Assembly (NCBI GenBank): GCA_029204225.1
Contig: CM055095.1
Location: forward strand, 35,615,078 to 35,679,077
DNA: 64,000 nucleotides
Direction of reading: 5' to 3'
From: Diphasiastrum complanatum
Taxonomy: Eukaryota; Streptophyta; Lycopodiopsida; Lycopodiales; Lycopodiaceae
Shown here: positions 39,560 through 52,155 of the stretch, in pieces
How positions within the stretch are numbered: the first letter of the stretch is position 1
Layout of the letters: the number at the start of each line of letters is the position of its first letter
Made by a program: the position numbers and the translations under genes
Notes under the pieces: generated by a model
What the model was told of the DNA's origin: nothing
The model's database searches: none
The model's input: only the letters and a program-made list of their open reading frames with translations

Positions 39560-39930
39560 TTTTCGTGGACTAGAAACAAACTTCAAGAAAATAACTGGAT
39601 CAGGGCAGAACAAGCACAAGCCAAATCCTGAGTAAACAAAACCAGGACTATTCAAAATGCTTTGCACAAAACTTCAACGGGTGGCAAAACCAATCCAGAA
39701 CACGATGCCAAGACCTGAGAGGTAGATCAAATGCAGCAAGGAAACTAGTACTGTAAAAGCCCTCTTTTCTTTCTTTCAGCCACCAGACAAGACTTCACCT
39801 TTTGTTTACAAACCCTTCAAAGAACACAGATAACCCTCTCAACATGCCTCGTGCTAACCCTGGTTAGTCCTCTCAACATGCCTCGTGCTAACCCTGGTTA
39901 GTGAGACCTAAAGAAAAAAACTACTAGCAC
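39560..39930 (-). promoter_or_regulatory. RPS3 upstream region with a 34-bp tandem repeat
   Basis: The block holding 'caacatgcctcgtgctaacc' and 'ctggttagt' occurs twice in a row at 39835-39868 and 39869-39902. It lies 275-345 bp upstream of the ATG, in the promoter or 5' leader. AACCCT strings (39832, 39858, 39891) resemble the telobox core found upstream of plant ribosomal protein genes. The transcription start is not visible. Confidence 0.5.
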
Positions 39931-41293
39931 CTCCTCTCTCTAGCCCTCCACCATCATTGGATTTTTTTAGTCTCTCTCTCCAACCCTTCACCACCCTTGG
40001 ATGAGACCACAATCATATTACCTAAAAATCATGTAGTATTTCCTTGAAAATACTACATTCCTAAAACATTATTTTGTTCCTCAGAGGAGGTGTAGAATCA
40101 TAGGGAAATCATTAGGAGGGACATGCACCCAAAACTTGTGATCTAGACTAGTTTTAAGATCAACACCAACTCTATTAATTCCCCTTACCAACATGAGTCA
40201 ATGTTGTAAAGCTAGCTTGGGAGCACCCAAAATACTCCCAAAAGACTCAAATGTGTGACACTCCTAATCCCATAACAACTCTAAACAAATTGTATTAGGT
40301 TCCAACAATGAGCTAGTACTTTTCATTTGGGCTAATTGAGCCTCCGACTTATGCATAAGCTAGTCACTTAGTTGTATGAGTCAAGGTTTTAGGACCCCTC
40401 ACATGTTGTAGTGTATAGGCACATCAAAGAGAACCGAGATCCACAACTTAGCTTTCCGACTTTCAGCACTTGCCCATCCAACCCACTTGGTATACAAGCA
40501 GTCTTGCACAAAAAAGGTGTAGATCCAATTCACTTACATAAAATTTGTGTGAAGTTGTAACATTTGCTAAATTGTTTAGGCCCTAATGTAAGTTAGCAGT
40601 CTTTCTTTTAGGCACTAGATAATATATAGATTAGAAATGTCTCCTAACATGCAACCAACACTAGAAAATGAATGTAACAAAACATGCAAAGACAAATAGA
40701 ACAAATAGACAAAATTCCACAAGAATAAAGACCAAGGCAAGCTTGTAGTTGAAAAAAAAAAAAGCAAACATTTGCTTACCATGGCTAAAAAGCCAAAATG
40801 AGAGACATTCTATAGAATTTCCATTTGCAATGTTGGATTTATCTCCTCTACTCTCCTAAATCCTGTTTTTATTCATGCTGCATTTTTACTCATGTTGTCG
40901 CACAGTCTGCATATTTACATGTAAAATAAGACAGGCGAAAAATGCGACTATCTGCATAAATACAAGTAAAATTCCACAGGCGAAAAAGGCGAAAAACGTG
41001 ACACTGTATTTTTACACGTGATATGTGACAGGCGAAAAAGATGACACTGCCTTACAAAATGCTGAAGGTGCCCTTACAAAAAAGCAAACGCACCCTGTAA
41101 ATCAAATCTTAAGGCATCTGTCAGAGTGTCGCATTTTTCGCATCTTCACCAACGTTCATTTTAGCAAAGGCTGACGTCGCGGCCTTTTCACGCTCATCCC
41201 ATGCAACTGAACAAACAGATTTGACAACGACAGCGGCCACCCACGATCTCCTACAGACAGCACATCCACTTTGTACTTTCTTCATTTGCACAC
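39931..41293. other. Intergenic, no gene seen
   Basis: AT-rich sequence with no coding signal. Within it, 40890-41150 repeats GACAGGCGAAAAA and related phrases several times and ends AGTGTCGCATTTTTCGCATC. Similar strings are in the short elements near 1357 and 54634. A poly-A run lies at 40751-40763. Confidence 0.45.
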
Positions 41294-43946
41294 CTATAAA
41301 ATTATGTATATATATATTGAATACCATTTGCTTATTCTGTAAAGAGAAAAACAAGCAACGAGCATAATAACATCAGAAGTAGTTGCTAATGCATTCGTCC
41401 ATCTCTCGACATCCATCTCTGAATCATAGTGACCACCCTTGGCTGGCCTTGGGCAATCAATCGTGTCATCTGTCGTGGATGATTCGTCATCAGCCTTGGA
41501 TGCAATAGGTTTCACCGCCCATGTAGTTGGATCAACCTTTACAGCCTGCTCTCTATTCTCATAGGTGAGTTTCCCTGTACCCCAGTTGTGTACTACTTGC
41601 GCAGTCCTCAACCATGGTCTTCCCAGTAAAACACGATATGTAGTTGGAGATTCAAGTATATCCATGACTATAAAAGTAATCACAAACTACATGCCTGCTA
41701 TTTTTACATGGATGTCGGCAACCACACCCTTTGGTTTTACACAGGATTGGTCCGCTAACTTGATGGTGAATCTTGCTGGCTTCAGCCCTTGTAAACCCCA
41801 CTTTTCATATAAAGTAGTGGAGATCAAATTGACACCTGATTCTCCATCTACTACTGTTGCCTCGTCCTCGTATCTCTTGTGTTTGATTGTGGTTTCTCAC
41901 TTTCCCATGATGCCCCGATGTGGAGGACGTTACTTGTTTCTTATAGCCCGTACAATATATGGGCTTAGGCGCAACCGACTCCTCATCTGTTTTGGCCCAT
42001 TCAGCCAAAAGGCTTTTAGCTTGTGGCGCAATCCGCAGTAATTCCCCGAGAGGTAAACTAACACGGCTTGCAAATAAGATCGTGAGCCTTTCAGTGCGTG
42101 GTTCCTCAGGCTCCACCATGTGAAAACATGGTTCATGACGATGCAACCGATCATTCTGATTAGTGCGCAATGGTGAGCCCGTTTGCGGTTCTCGTTCGCC
42201 GTCAACTGGAGGTTCCGTTAGATTGTCCCTTTCTTGCTCTTTCTCTTCCGCTTGTGCTCTCTGTACCCAGTGTCGTATTTTCTGGTACTGTCTTCTTTCT
42301 TCCCTCACATTTGGATATAGCGTTTAAGTTGAAGATTGGTCGTTAGTGACCGAGGGTGGTGGTGAGGGAGCCACTTCCTTCCTCTTTTGTGCTCGCGTAA
42401 CGGCTAACACAGGAGCATGGAATTGTTGCCCTTCGAATGGCATCCCCGCTGGAACTGTTGGCTGTTGTATTGCAATGAAGTTTAGTGGTGCACTGGTTCT
42501 AGGTCTCAATGGACAATTCTTAAAGCAGTGTCCATAACCGCATTCTTGGCAGAAGGATGTATATTGTCCCTTGTAAGGACATTCTACAATCATGTATCCT
42601 TCGTCGCATCCATAGTAGTCGTAATTTCTTCTGCCTTGATGCTGAGTTTGAGCTGCATAGGCCACAAAATACTCATTTATGACAGGATCCATAAATGGTT
42701 CATTCGGTCCATACCATTGTTGTTGCTCAGGTTGAGGTAGTACTTGCATCTCTGGTTCTGCTGCTGTCAGGTTTACATGGGTCACTTGTTGATTGATTGG
42801 CCCTGGTAGTGCAGGTAAGGCCATACGTTGTTGCTGATTCGGTGCCGCGTTAGGTGCCCCTTGATGATATGGATAAGAAGTCTGATTCTCTTTTTTTGAA
42901 CAATCTGGGTGTTAAATGGGCAAAATGTCGTATCGTGCAATGTTGCATTGCACAGATGGCAAAATCTATGTGTCAGTCTCAGATTTTGCTTTAGGATTGG
43001 ACACTCATTTGCTGTATGGTTTTGTGCGCATACTGAATACCATACATTCTCCTGTCGTGGATACTCTATCTGGTTTGGTTTCGGTTGATGTGGCGTTGCT
43101 GCTACAGCTCTTTGTAAGGCCTTCAGTTTATGATCAAACTGCGCCGTAAGTTGCTCCATTTGTTGTTTGTGTAATTTTGTCATTTGATCCAATAGCAGAT
43201 CTATGGATAGAGCGGATGTGTTTGATGATGATGATGCTATCAAGAGGAGTAGGAGTGTGGGTGGATGGATATTCGTCATCAGATCCCTCATTCTCTTCCT
43301 TGATGGCATTTTTCATAGCTTCTTGTAGAGTAGCGTACTGCTCCCATCGTTTCAGTTCTCTTCTGATACTTCGTGGTAGTCCGACTAGGGAACCACATGA
43401 TCACCGCATGATTGGGAGTTAGGCCTGCACTGCACTCGGATTGTAGATGCTTGACCCGTTCAATATAGTCCTGACCCTTTCTCGTTTTCCCATCTTGACT
43501 TTGCTCAGCAGGAGAAACGGGTCTTCTAGGAATTTCCTTGGTTTAAAACGCGTGATGAGAACTGCTTTAGCCGCTTCCCAGGTAGATTTTTCTTCCTCTG
43601 ACAGATTGAAAAACCAATCTTGAGCCACTGCTAATAAGGACATGGGAACCAACATCAACTTTTTTGCAGGTGTCTGTTCGCCATAGATTTCACAAGCTTG
43701 CTCATAGATCTGGAGGAAGCGAATGGGACTTGATGATCCATCATATTTTGGTATTTCCATCTGTGGTGCTCTCCGGACTGCTTGCAAGTAAGCGACAAGT
43801 ACGGGAGCGACAGGTACGGGTTGGCCCATTGGTTCCATTGGCGCTGGTTCCGGTTCTGCCTCTTGTTGCGCAGCTGCTAATCTGGGAAGGTGTGGTGCTT
43901 GATTTGCTATCCTTCTTGTTACTGATCGTCCAGATCTCAGATTCAT
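41294..43946 (-). pseudogene. G2 Gypsy gag and protease
   Basis: The start at 43946 reads MNLRSGRSVTRRIANQAP, then a Pro-rich part and the gag core MEIPKYDGSSSPIRFLQIYEQ, LLAVAQDWFFNLSEEEKSTW and TRFKPRKFLEDPFLL. Continuing in broken frames: a heptad-rich QMEQLTAQFDHKLKALQ, and CCHC motifs YSVCAQNHTANEC (first Cys lost), CHLCNATLHDTTFC and CQECGYGHCFKNC. Then the charged REERRQYQKIRHW linker. Near 41858-41820 the aspartic protease active site reads VVDGESGVNLIS, followed by TYRVLLGRPWLRTAQVVHNW. The frame ends at 41294 where RT should begin, so pol is missing. Frameshifts lie near 43420, 42900, 42310 and 41700. This copy supplies the N-terminus missing from the copy at 28262. Confidence 0.9.
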
Positions 43947-43956
43947 CCGATGGTGG

Positions 43957-44569
43957 GTTCCAAGTAGAAGAGAGAAGGAGAGAAGAGGAAGAGAGAGATA
44001 GAGTTGAGAGGGAGGTTAGCTCAAAAGCTCAAGATGCATGCTAATGGAAAAACCATAACTATTAACCCAACATCGAAATGGAAACAATTAGAAAAATACA
44101 ACAAAAAGCATTAGCATGAGTGCTTAGCAAATGAGGATGCTTGGCTCTCCAAATTGGTAGAGTTTCCTCCTTCTCATTAAGCATGGAAATAGAGTACAAA
44201 TGGTGCCTTTTTATAAAATGGGAAAGTCCCTTGCCCCAAAATCCTATTGGCTAATATTTACATTGATCCTATCCATTCATCTTGGACCCAACTTGATCCA
44301 AGGGTCCACAAAAAGTACATTAAAATTCACAAGATTCATGTGAGTCCCAAATTGGACCCAACTCTAAAAAAGTAATCTCTAAGTTTTAAATTGACTTTGG
44401 GCCTCAAGTTTTATTTTACTTACAAAGGTCCCAAGCCTATTATTTTATTTACAACTTAGCTTGCGTGCTCATTGGGCCATGGGCTTATACGTGCAGGATG
44501 CCATGCCCTTGCAACACATTTTATTGGACAATTTTATTTGTTTACACTTCGTCGGGAATACCCCCAACA
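43957..44569 (-). repeat. G2 LTR, truncated and fused to gag
   Basis: The minus-strand reading begins TGTTGGGGGTATTCCCGAC at 44569 and follows the G2 LTR to its CT-rich part near 43980. It then passes directly into the gag start codon at 43946. The LTR end, primer-binding site and about 1 kb of leader seen in the copy at 26416-28260 are gone. Confidence 0.85.
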
Positions 44570-45399
44570 AGACTATATTCGGTCGTCTCGCTTACTAGCG
44601 AACTTTTTAAACCTCTATATGATGCTTAATATATCTATATAATGCTCAACCTATTCTCTCGTTCTCAATCTGTTTATATAGATGGGTAGAGAGAACACGT
44701 TTAAGTTGATCAGGGATTAAAAGAATGGTTGATTAAGCACATCCTAACGGTATCCAGGTGGCCATGGGGAGAAGTCACGTCCTCCTTGTACTTTCTTTGA
44801 TTTGCTCCATACTTTCCTTGTACCTTGAGACGTGAAGATCCGCCGCCTTTGGTACATGTGAAGTCTTTGGCACCTAATGGGCCCTATATACAAATGCTTC
44901 GGCAAATCCATGCTATTCAAGCTGACTTGGGCAAACCCATGCCATTCAGACCAACCAAAAACTGCACCGATTCATCATTTTAAGATGTCACTTAATAATT
45001 TGCTATAGTCCATTATTGTGTTTTAATGTAACAAGTAAAGTGTGTAAGTTCTTGTAAGTATTAGGGTACCTCCGTACCATCCTGACCTCGAAGACTAGTA
45101 TCTTAGTCTTCTACAAGTGTGGTAGGTACTGAGCAGATCCATGCTTTCCAGTTCCACTATACAAACACTTTAACTCGTGAATACGTATGAGCAAAGATTT
45201 TATCAATTACGTGGCTATAGTTACTTTCATAGGGTTTTTCTTTTGTCATGTGTCTTGATGGTACTTTTAAACAACTACAAGTAACGTTTATTCGTACTTC
45301 ATTAGTTACATCAAGCTTTTGAGGAATGTCATAAAATGTATTACCTAGGATTTCATAGTCTTAAACAATTGGGACATAAAGAATTTTACCATTCTACAC
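44570..45399. other. No gene recognised
   Basis: No coding signal. Phrases 'ctccttgtactttc' and 'tttccttgtaccttgagac' repeat near 44790-44830, and 'gacctcgaagactagtatcttagtcttc' near 45092 forms a small hairpin. Possibly a decayed LTR of the long-gag block above it. Confidence 0.35.
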
Positions 45400-46320
45400 C
45401 ATCATTCACAAAATTCCGTCTAAGTAATTGGGATTATTTCTGAAGTCATACCTGAATGTGTGTAGTGAATTCCTCTTGAGAGCTTGACATGATCGTTTCT
45501 TCCACTTGGTTTCAGCACAAGTCCTGATAGCATTATGATAATCAAGCCACATGTTTCAAGTCATTATCATACACCTTTCTAGACATATAGTGTTATTACA
45601 TATCCCCCCTCTCAAATGTGAACCGTTCTTACGAACAATCGAAATCAGCAACACATCAAAGAAAAGATATTTTCTCAACGCATTCCATAATGGATCTCGA
45701 ACAATCAAGAAAGATAAAAAGTCTCTACTTCAATATATATACATGATGTATACATTACTCTGGAGCATTTTGTAGTCTCAAAGATAGTCTTTTATCAAGT
45801 CATATTTGTTTTTCAATTTTTCTTTTCTTGGCCTCATGAAATTGACCAACAACATGGTTGCCCAAATCAGCAAAACATGTTCTCAAAAAAGTTTTGTTAT
45901 ACACATAAGCTGCAACAACAGGATCTTCAGACATGTCCATACTTGGTATAACATTCTTCAACAACTCAGCACTTATTCGGACGAAAGAACCATGCAAATA
46001 GAGACTCTGCATCGCTGTCAAGACATGGCCGATAAGAGTGTCAAAGTGAGTTACTGAATAGGTAACAAACTTTGCTGAGCTTTATGGGCTCTTCTTTCTT
46101 GGATGGAGCAGGCAACATTCTTGTAGTGAACATGATAGTCAACTTCCCAATCTGAATACAGCACCCACAGCTCCGGATAGGTGACATCAATATCGTGCAA
46201 TAAGTTCTCTCTGTCGAACCATGCAAAATCTGATACCTCCTTTGGCCGATACAGGTTGAATTGACAATGCCTTCTCCAATAATCAATTTGTCCTAAATAA
46301 TACTCAAAGAAGTCCATTTA
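45400..46320 (-). pseudogene. Gag-like segment downstream of a long coiled-coil protein
   Basis: The minus frame 46317-46051 reads MDFFEYYLGQIDYWRRHCQF, DFAWFDRENLLHDIDVTYPE and WVLYSDWEVDYHVHYKNVAC. It continues, frameshifted, in 46021-45800 as AMQSLYLHGSFVRISAELLK and DPVVAAYVYNKTFLRTCFAD, and a WLDYHNAIRTCAETKW segment lies near 45540-45495. Trp/Tyr-rich helices suit a gag, but I do not recognise the family. Position, just below the coiled-coil frame, mirrors the arrangement at 10191-13300. Confidence 0.45.
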
Positions 46321-46666
46321 TTTATGTTTTAAATCATCTAATGCATATAGTAATGTACATCCTACATATAATTCTACGCTACCAAAAGGTACTACAACAA
46401 TTTTTTTCCTACAAAATTGCCCAACAAAGGCATCCTTTTTGTTCCATGCTAAGGCTATTCCAAAGATTTAAGAAATCTGATTTCTCCTAGGGGGCTTCCT
46501 AGCCAGCCCAAGTATAGCTTATTAGACTTGGCCAAAATGAATAGTCCACACGCCATTGCAACTCACAGTTAAATTGCAGCGACAGCCAAACACGAACTTT
46601 ATCAATAAAATTTTTGAATTCGTGCGCAAGTACCTTATCCGTCTGCCTAGACTTGGTCGCACGGGT

Positions 46667-48520
46667 TCATTTGGGCTTCTGTGTGTCAGCAGGGTTTGCC
46701 TCTGCTTCGAGCTCCCTCGCATATGTTGCATCTTTGATTTGGGTTTGTAGCGACTCCAGTTCTCTCTTTAGTCTGTCATTCTCAGCTACCGCATTGAGAA
46801 ACTTTTCATGGACTTCCACACTAGTGCAGCTGAAAACTTGGAAACTGTCGAGGTTACCTGAATCTACCTGCTTCCCCTTGCGATAGGTCAACACCTCTAC
46901 CATTAGACTATCAATATTCTTTAAGGCTTGGGTGTGTTCCTCGTGTGAATTCACACCCGAACATCTAGCCTCTGACAGCTCCTTTAAGTGAATGAGCTCC
47001 TCCTCGAGCTTGTTCTTCTCATCATATAGAGGTTGGAGGAGTTCGGTCTTGAAAGTGTCTTGCAATGTCATATGCACTTGCTTCCATTTGGCTGCATTAA
47101 CCTTGATTGTGCCTCCATCTGAACAACACCGCAGTGTATTGTCAGCACTTATTCTTGCCAACTTCTCAGCATCTAGCTGCTGCTGCAGATCTTCTGCCTT
47201 CTTTTGGTAGAAATCTACCTTATTGTTAAGAGCAATGCGCTCTGAATCAAATGAAACGATTTGCTTCTATGCTTGCTTCTGCAACAGATAACTCGTCCTT
47301 ATTCTTGTCCAATTCGGACTGAAGAGATAAAGAATAGTCATTTGATTTTCTTAATGTGACCTTGAACTTCTTATTGCTCTACTCCATAGTATTAAGCTGA
47401 GCCAAGAGCTTTGTCATTTTTTTCTTCAAATCTCCATTCTCCCTACATTTTGGCTATCTTCAGCTCATATCCTCTTTGGATAGCATTCGTGTTTCGCAGA
47501 TACAAGATCATCTACTTCACCTCTGGGTTCACATCCGCCAACCAAGAGTATCTGGTTCCAGCGTTAGGTCCTTTTGCTCTGCTTGATCGATAAATCTTCC
47601 ATATCGGCAGTAGCAGTGGTGGTGGTGGTATCATCAGCAACATCAAAAACTTGGACAACATCATCCTGGACCTGCTCGACTCTGAAACTCGCAGTAGCCT
47701 AGTTGTCGTCCTCCCCGGTCTCTGCATCTGCCATGGTGGTGTCAGCAACAGTATCTGAAGTAGCAGGCAAAGAGTCATGTGCAGCTTGACTTGTTCCTGC
47801 ATCGACATTGACAACCTCAATGGTCGTAAGATCCACTTGTTGTGGAGTTGCAAGTGCTGTCTTCCTCTTTTCCAACAACGCCAACTCCTTTGACATGAGA
47901 ATAATGTAGTGTAGGCATAGATGGGAGATGTGGGCTACGCATGCTGCATACTTGTCATGCTTCATTGACTTGTGGAAGGCTTTGAAGGTGATGGCAACGA
48001 AGTTGATATGCTCTCCCTTGATGGTCGAGAGCAGATATCCAATATTTGTTTCTGCAATGGTTGCATCCGCGTCCGTTGCAGAAAGGACTTGGTTGCGATG
48101 CTTGTAGAAGTCCTCAGTGCTGCGTCTCTGATCATGAAAATCTTATATCCCTTGCTTGGCATATAAACGTTTCCATGAAATAGATTGGCTTCATCAATAT
48201 CCTCCCTAGATAAAGCTGGAGGTACAGTTCCTTCAGTTGGTAAATGGAGAGCAGCAGCAAAAGTCGCCTCCAAGATGTCCATCTTCACTCCTCAGACCTG
48301 TGATGAAACTATCGCATGTGTGACCTCAATCAATCCCTGAACGAACTCGTTGCTATCTTCGATCAGGATTGAGGATGGATCGACTATCAAGGTATAGCCG
48401 AGACCGCATCAATCAGCTAACATATGGAATTCTTCCAAGTTCAGCTTGCTGCGTACTTTCCAATTGACGTTAGTTGGCATAACAACCGGAGTGGCAGCCA
48501 TTGCACTAGATGGTAAAGAG
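46667..48520 (-). pseudogene. Long-gag N-terminal region with coiled coil, second family
   Basis: Starts near 48502 (MAATPVVMPTNVNWKVRSKL), then LEEFHMLAD; frames 48288-47962 (MDILEATFAAALHLPTEGT, DEANLFHGNVYMPSKGYKIF) and 47965-47699 (AACVAHISHLCLHYIILMSK, acidic tail). A long heptad region runs 47450-46667 (NKLEEELIHLKELSEARC, NDRLKRELESLQTQIKDA), ending EANPADTQKPK. The order globular domain, acidic linker, coiled coil, then gag-like part matches 10191-13300, although the sequences differ. The globular part resembles plant transposon-encoded domains of unknown function. Three or four frame breaks. Confidence 0.5.
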
Positions 48521-48919
48521 TTCAGCTTAGTTGATCGCAAGATAGTAGTACTTTCCAATTGATTGCAACTGATAATAGCATGCAATGGTAGCACGCAATG
48601 AGCAAGAAAGCAAGCATAGATCTTGAAAACTTGATTGCGAACATTGATGAGGTAGTTGAAAAATGACGAGGAACTTTGAGTAAATACCAAAACGGTAAGA
48701 AAATCAGCAATAAATGTGGCACATGGTTTTAAGTATACACGTGTCAATAGAAAAGACGTTTGCCGTCAAGCAATAACTAAAAGTCCGACGTATAATCAGA
48801 GAAATAATTATAGTATGAATAGGCTGGCTATTCGGTACTATGGAATATTCCCCTATAATACCGAATGCTCGAGATAAAAAAGACAATCAGATTTAACTTA
48901 TCCGATCTATCGGTCAACA
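48521..48919. other. Spacer between Gypsy integrase and long-gag frame
   Basis: No gene seen. An inverted pair ATTCGGTA / TACCGAAT at about 48829-48867 may mark an LTR end. The minus frame 48747-48409 is open, but its N-terminal part has no recognisable features. Confidence 0.35.
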
Positions 48920-49640
48920 TTATGAACGAACAATCAGGATGTAGCAAACATTCAACAAATGAGTGGCACGAGAATCATTTACTCTCGTTGGCTGCAAATT
49001 CCCTTGTAAATTTGCTAGCTGAAGGGACCCATTATCAAAGATTTCAATTACTTTGTACGGACCCATCCAACAAGTATGTAACTTTCCTGGAAACTTGATA
49101 TGATGGTTATCATATAGAAGAGCAAAGTCTCCCTCGCGTAAAACAAACTTCTTTATCGTAGTGTCAAAGGCTCTTTTTCGGCTCGATTGGATCTTTGTCG
49201 TGTCAATCAATGCTTCTTTATGACTCTCCTCTAGTTTTTCGATCGCTAAGAATCTCTCATCTAGGCTCGATTGCTCGTCAGATCTAGTTTCAACTTATAC
49301 GCGATATGTCAGTATTTCAAACTCTACTGGCAATATCGGGTGCGTACCATAAACCAAATAAAATGGAGTTTGTTTTGTGGTCACCTTTTCTGCATTCCTA
49401 TACGCCTATAGGACAGATGGTAATTTATGGTCCCAATCGGATGTGTGCGCTATGTGATCTTATTTAGGATTTTACACATAATGCCATTGACTCGCTCAGT
49501 CAAACCATTAGCCTTTGGGTTGTGAGGAGTTATTTTTCGGTGGTTAATCATGAAGTGCTTAGTAAGCAGGCGTAACGTATCATTTAAGAAATGTGTACCT
49601 CTATTGCTTACTAACTCCAAATGGATAACCGTAACGGATT
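48920..49640 (-). pseudogene. Gypsy integrase C-terminal half (third group)
   Basis: The minus strand reads LELVSNRGTHFLNDTLRLLT and HNPKANGLTERVNGIMCKIL near 49620-49470 (integrase core), then TPFYLVYGTHPILPVEFE near 49370-49320, and in 49210-48920 AFDTTIKKFVLREGDFALLY, FPGKLHTCWMGPYKVIEIFD, NGSLQLANLQGN. It differs from G1 (STPYYPRGNGQAESSN). Two frameshifts are present. RT and the zinc finger are missing because the fragment abuts a gag start at 49653. Confidence 0.85.
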
Positions 49641-49652
49641 ATAATGTTCAAA

Positions 49653-50021
49653 CTAGGAGATGTAACTATCAGCATCATCTGAAGAAGTTCCCTTGAAGTA
49701 GTCATACTTGATTTTTGAACTGGAATTGAATCGTGGTTGAGGTGAGTCCATTTCTAGTTCGGGATTGGGATCAGGATCAAGATCTTGATTAGGATCTGGA
49801 TTTGAATTTGAATTGGAATCAGGATTTAGGATCTGACTCAGGATCTGGATATGGATTAGGATTACCAACAGTCTCAAGAAATTCAGGTTCAGGTTCAGTT
49901 TCGGGTTTATCGAATAAGTTATTGAAATAAACTTCAGCTTCTTGATAAGTGGTAAAAGGTGCTGAGCCGCGCTGAAAGGATTGTTGAAGACTTTTGAAAA
50001 AGTTATTTCAAAGGCTTCCAT
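49653..50021 (-). pseudogene. Gypsy gag N-terminal fragment with Asp/Pro/Asn repeat
   Basis: 122-codon open frame. A hydrophobic first half is followed by a repetitive SNSNSNPDPNQDLDPDPNPE stretch and ends KIKYDYFKGTSSDDADSYIS. It lies about 100 bp below a primer-binding site, so it is the probable gag start of this element, with gag and most of pol deleted between 49653 and 49640. No domain recognised. Confidence 0.45.
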
Positions 50022-50118
50022 ATCTTTCCAAACGCTCCAGCTCTAGAACTGCTTAAACTGCTTCCTGTAGTTGGCATTCATCTTTAACTGACAAACATCT
50101 AAATCCAACAGATTAGCA

Positions 50119-50136
50119 ATCTCTGGCAACGGCGCC
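50119..50136 (-). other. Gypsy primer-binding site
   Basis: The reverse complement reads TTGGCGCCGTTGCCAGAG, the plant Gypsy type, near the end of the LTR at 50150-51142. Confidence 0.75.
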
Positions 50137-50149
50137 AAAAATAAGCATA

Positions 50150-51142
50150 TGTCGTGTTATACTTATCTTAACTGTAAAGATATGTAGCAAAAAAAATTGT
50201 CATTCCCCAAAGAGACTGCTTAATGTTGTGATTTTAGATGTTTTTAACTCATTTATTATTCTTGGATTAAAAGCTGGTTGTCAATGGACATTTAGAATAA
50301 TCGATGACCAGTATCGCCGTTTAGAATGTGGTTTCAAACATACAAAAGCAAAAGATATTGATGCCGACTAGTCTCATATCGAACATATTGCATTTCTGAT
50401 TAGTGTATTTGACTTATCGGCTAGTCCGATCTATCAGGCTGTGCACCTAATAAAGTTTTTTTGAGACAAGCGAGGTCTATTGCATCAGATAAATCAAGGC
50501 AGAGAAACACGCAAATGTCTCAGTACAATCCAAGTGTAGTCTGATAGTCTATCCTCGACAACAAAAAGTGCTCATTCAAAAGAACGACTGACTACTGAGT
50601 TAAACTGCAAGAGTATCTATATGTAATTCCCTATGCACAATCATCGTACTTGAGTATTACAATACTTATTGGGCGGAAAATTGCTTACATTCAACGGATT
50701 GTGTCAATCCTTGGTGCTGAACATCTAGGGGAGATCCTTAGATCTCGTGAACCGTTTATTTTACCTATCCTTGACTATGAACGAACTAGAGATGTAACCA
50801 TTTTAGTACTCTTCTGAATCGATACATGTCATGTCTAAAGGTTCAGTCAGTACTTGGTTTCAAGGATGTTTTATATTCTACCGACCTCATGGAATGACGG
50901 GAAGCCATTATCTCACTCTACCGCATTGAGAAGAACTTTGAGGACTCAATAGTCGATCTCTTTGCAATCATACTTCTGAGAGCTTGGAAAACTCTCATTG
51001 ATTGGGGAGTACGGGGTGATTAGGACGACCCCCAGGGTTGGAAGCGGTAATAGATCTTAGTCACTCGCGTAAGGGCAGTGTGGGCCCTTTTACTCGCTGG
51101 GGCTTTATAGGGACCAATACCCTGTCGGAAAAATCCCTAACA
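50150..51142 (-). repeat. Gypsy LTR, complete (993 bp)
   Basis: The minus strand begins TGTTAGGGATTTTTCCGACA at 51142 and ends TATAACACGACA at 50150, a few bases before the primer-binding site. No coding frame of note. It is the 5' LTR of the deleted element at 48920-50021. Confidence 0.7.
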
Positions 51143-52070
51143 ACGTGGCAGCTTATGATAGCTTGGTAGATAGCAGGCCTATGTGGCCTGCTACACAAGC
51201 CTATGATAGGCCTACGTGGCTTGCCACAGGGCAGCTTTTGAGCCCCGCCTCTTTCTCTCTCTAGGTCCACTCAAGCCTACATGGCAAAGCCTGGTTGGCT
51301 TGCCACACAAGCCTATGTTAGACCTACATGGTTTGCCATGTGGCAAACCCTAAGCTTGCAGGACTTGCCACGATGGTAGACCTACGTGGCAGCTTGCGAC
51401 AAGATTGACAGATAGTAGATCTATGACATGCCTATGTGGCCTGCTATACAAGCCTATGGTAGTTCTACGTGGCTTATGATATGAAAAGTACCAACCCTAC
51501 ATGGTTTTCCACTTGGCAGGCCTACGTAGCTTGCCATGTGGTAGCTTGCGAACCCCACCTATTTCTCTCTCTAGGTCCATTCAAGCCTATGTGGCAGATA
51601 CTGGTTGGCTCGCCACACAAGCCTATGGTAAGCCTATGTGGCATCTGCAACATGCTTGCATGGCAGACATGAGGCCTATGCCATGCCTATGTGGTTTGCG
51701 ACGCAAGCCTGTGGTACACCTACATGGCTTGCCACATGTGAGCTTTCGAGCCCACCACTCTATCTCTCTCTCTCTTTGGGTCCACTCAGGCCTACATGGT
51801 AGAGTTCAGTTGGATTGCTACACAAGCTTATGGTAGGCGTACATGGCTTGCCATGTGGCAAACCCCAAGCTTGCATGATTGGCCATGTGGCAAGCCTATG
51901 TGGCTTGACATGTGGCAACCTATTATAGGCTTGGTAGATAGTAGGCCTATGTGGCCTACTACACATGCCTAAGGTAGGCCATGTGGCAAGCCACATGGCC
52001 AATCCCAAGCGTACATGGTTTTCCACATGGCAGGCCAACATGGCTTGCCATATGGCAACTTTTGAGTCCC

Positions 52071-52155
<85 letters not shown>

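Noticed and set aside
41121-41354. 77-codon minus-strand frame
   Set aside because: It only overlaps the end of the G2 protease frame and the GCGAAAAA repeat; no independent coding sign.
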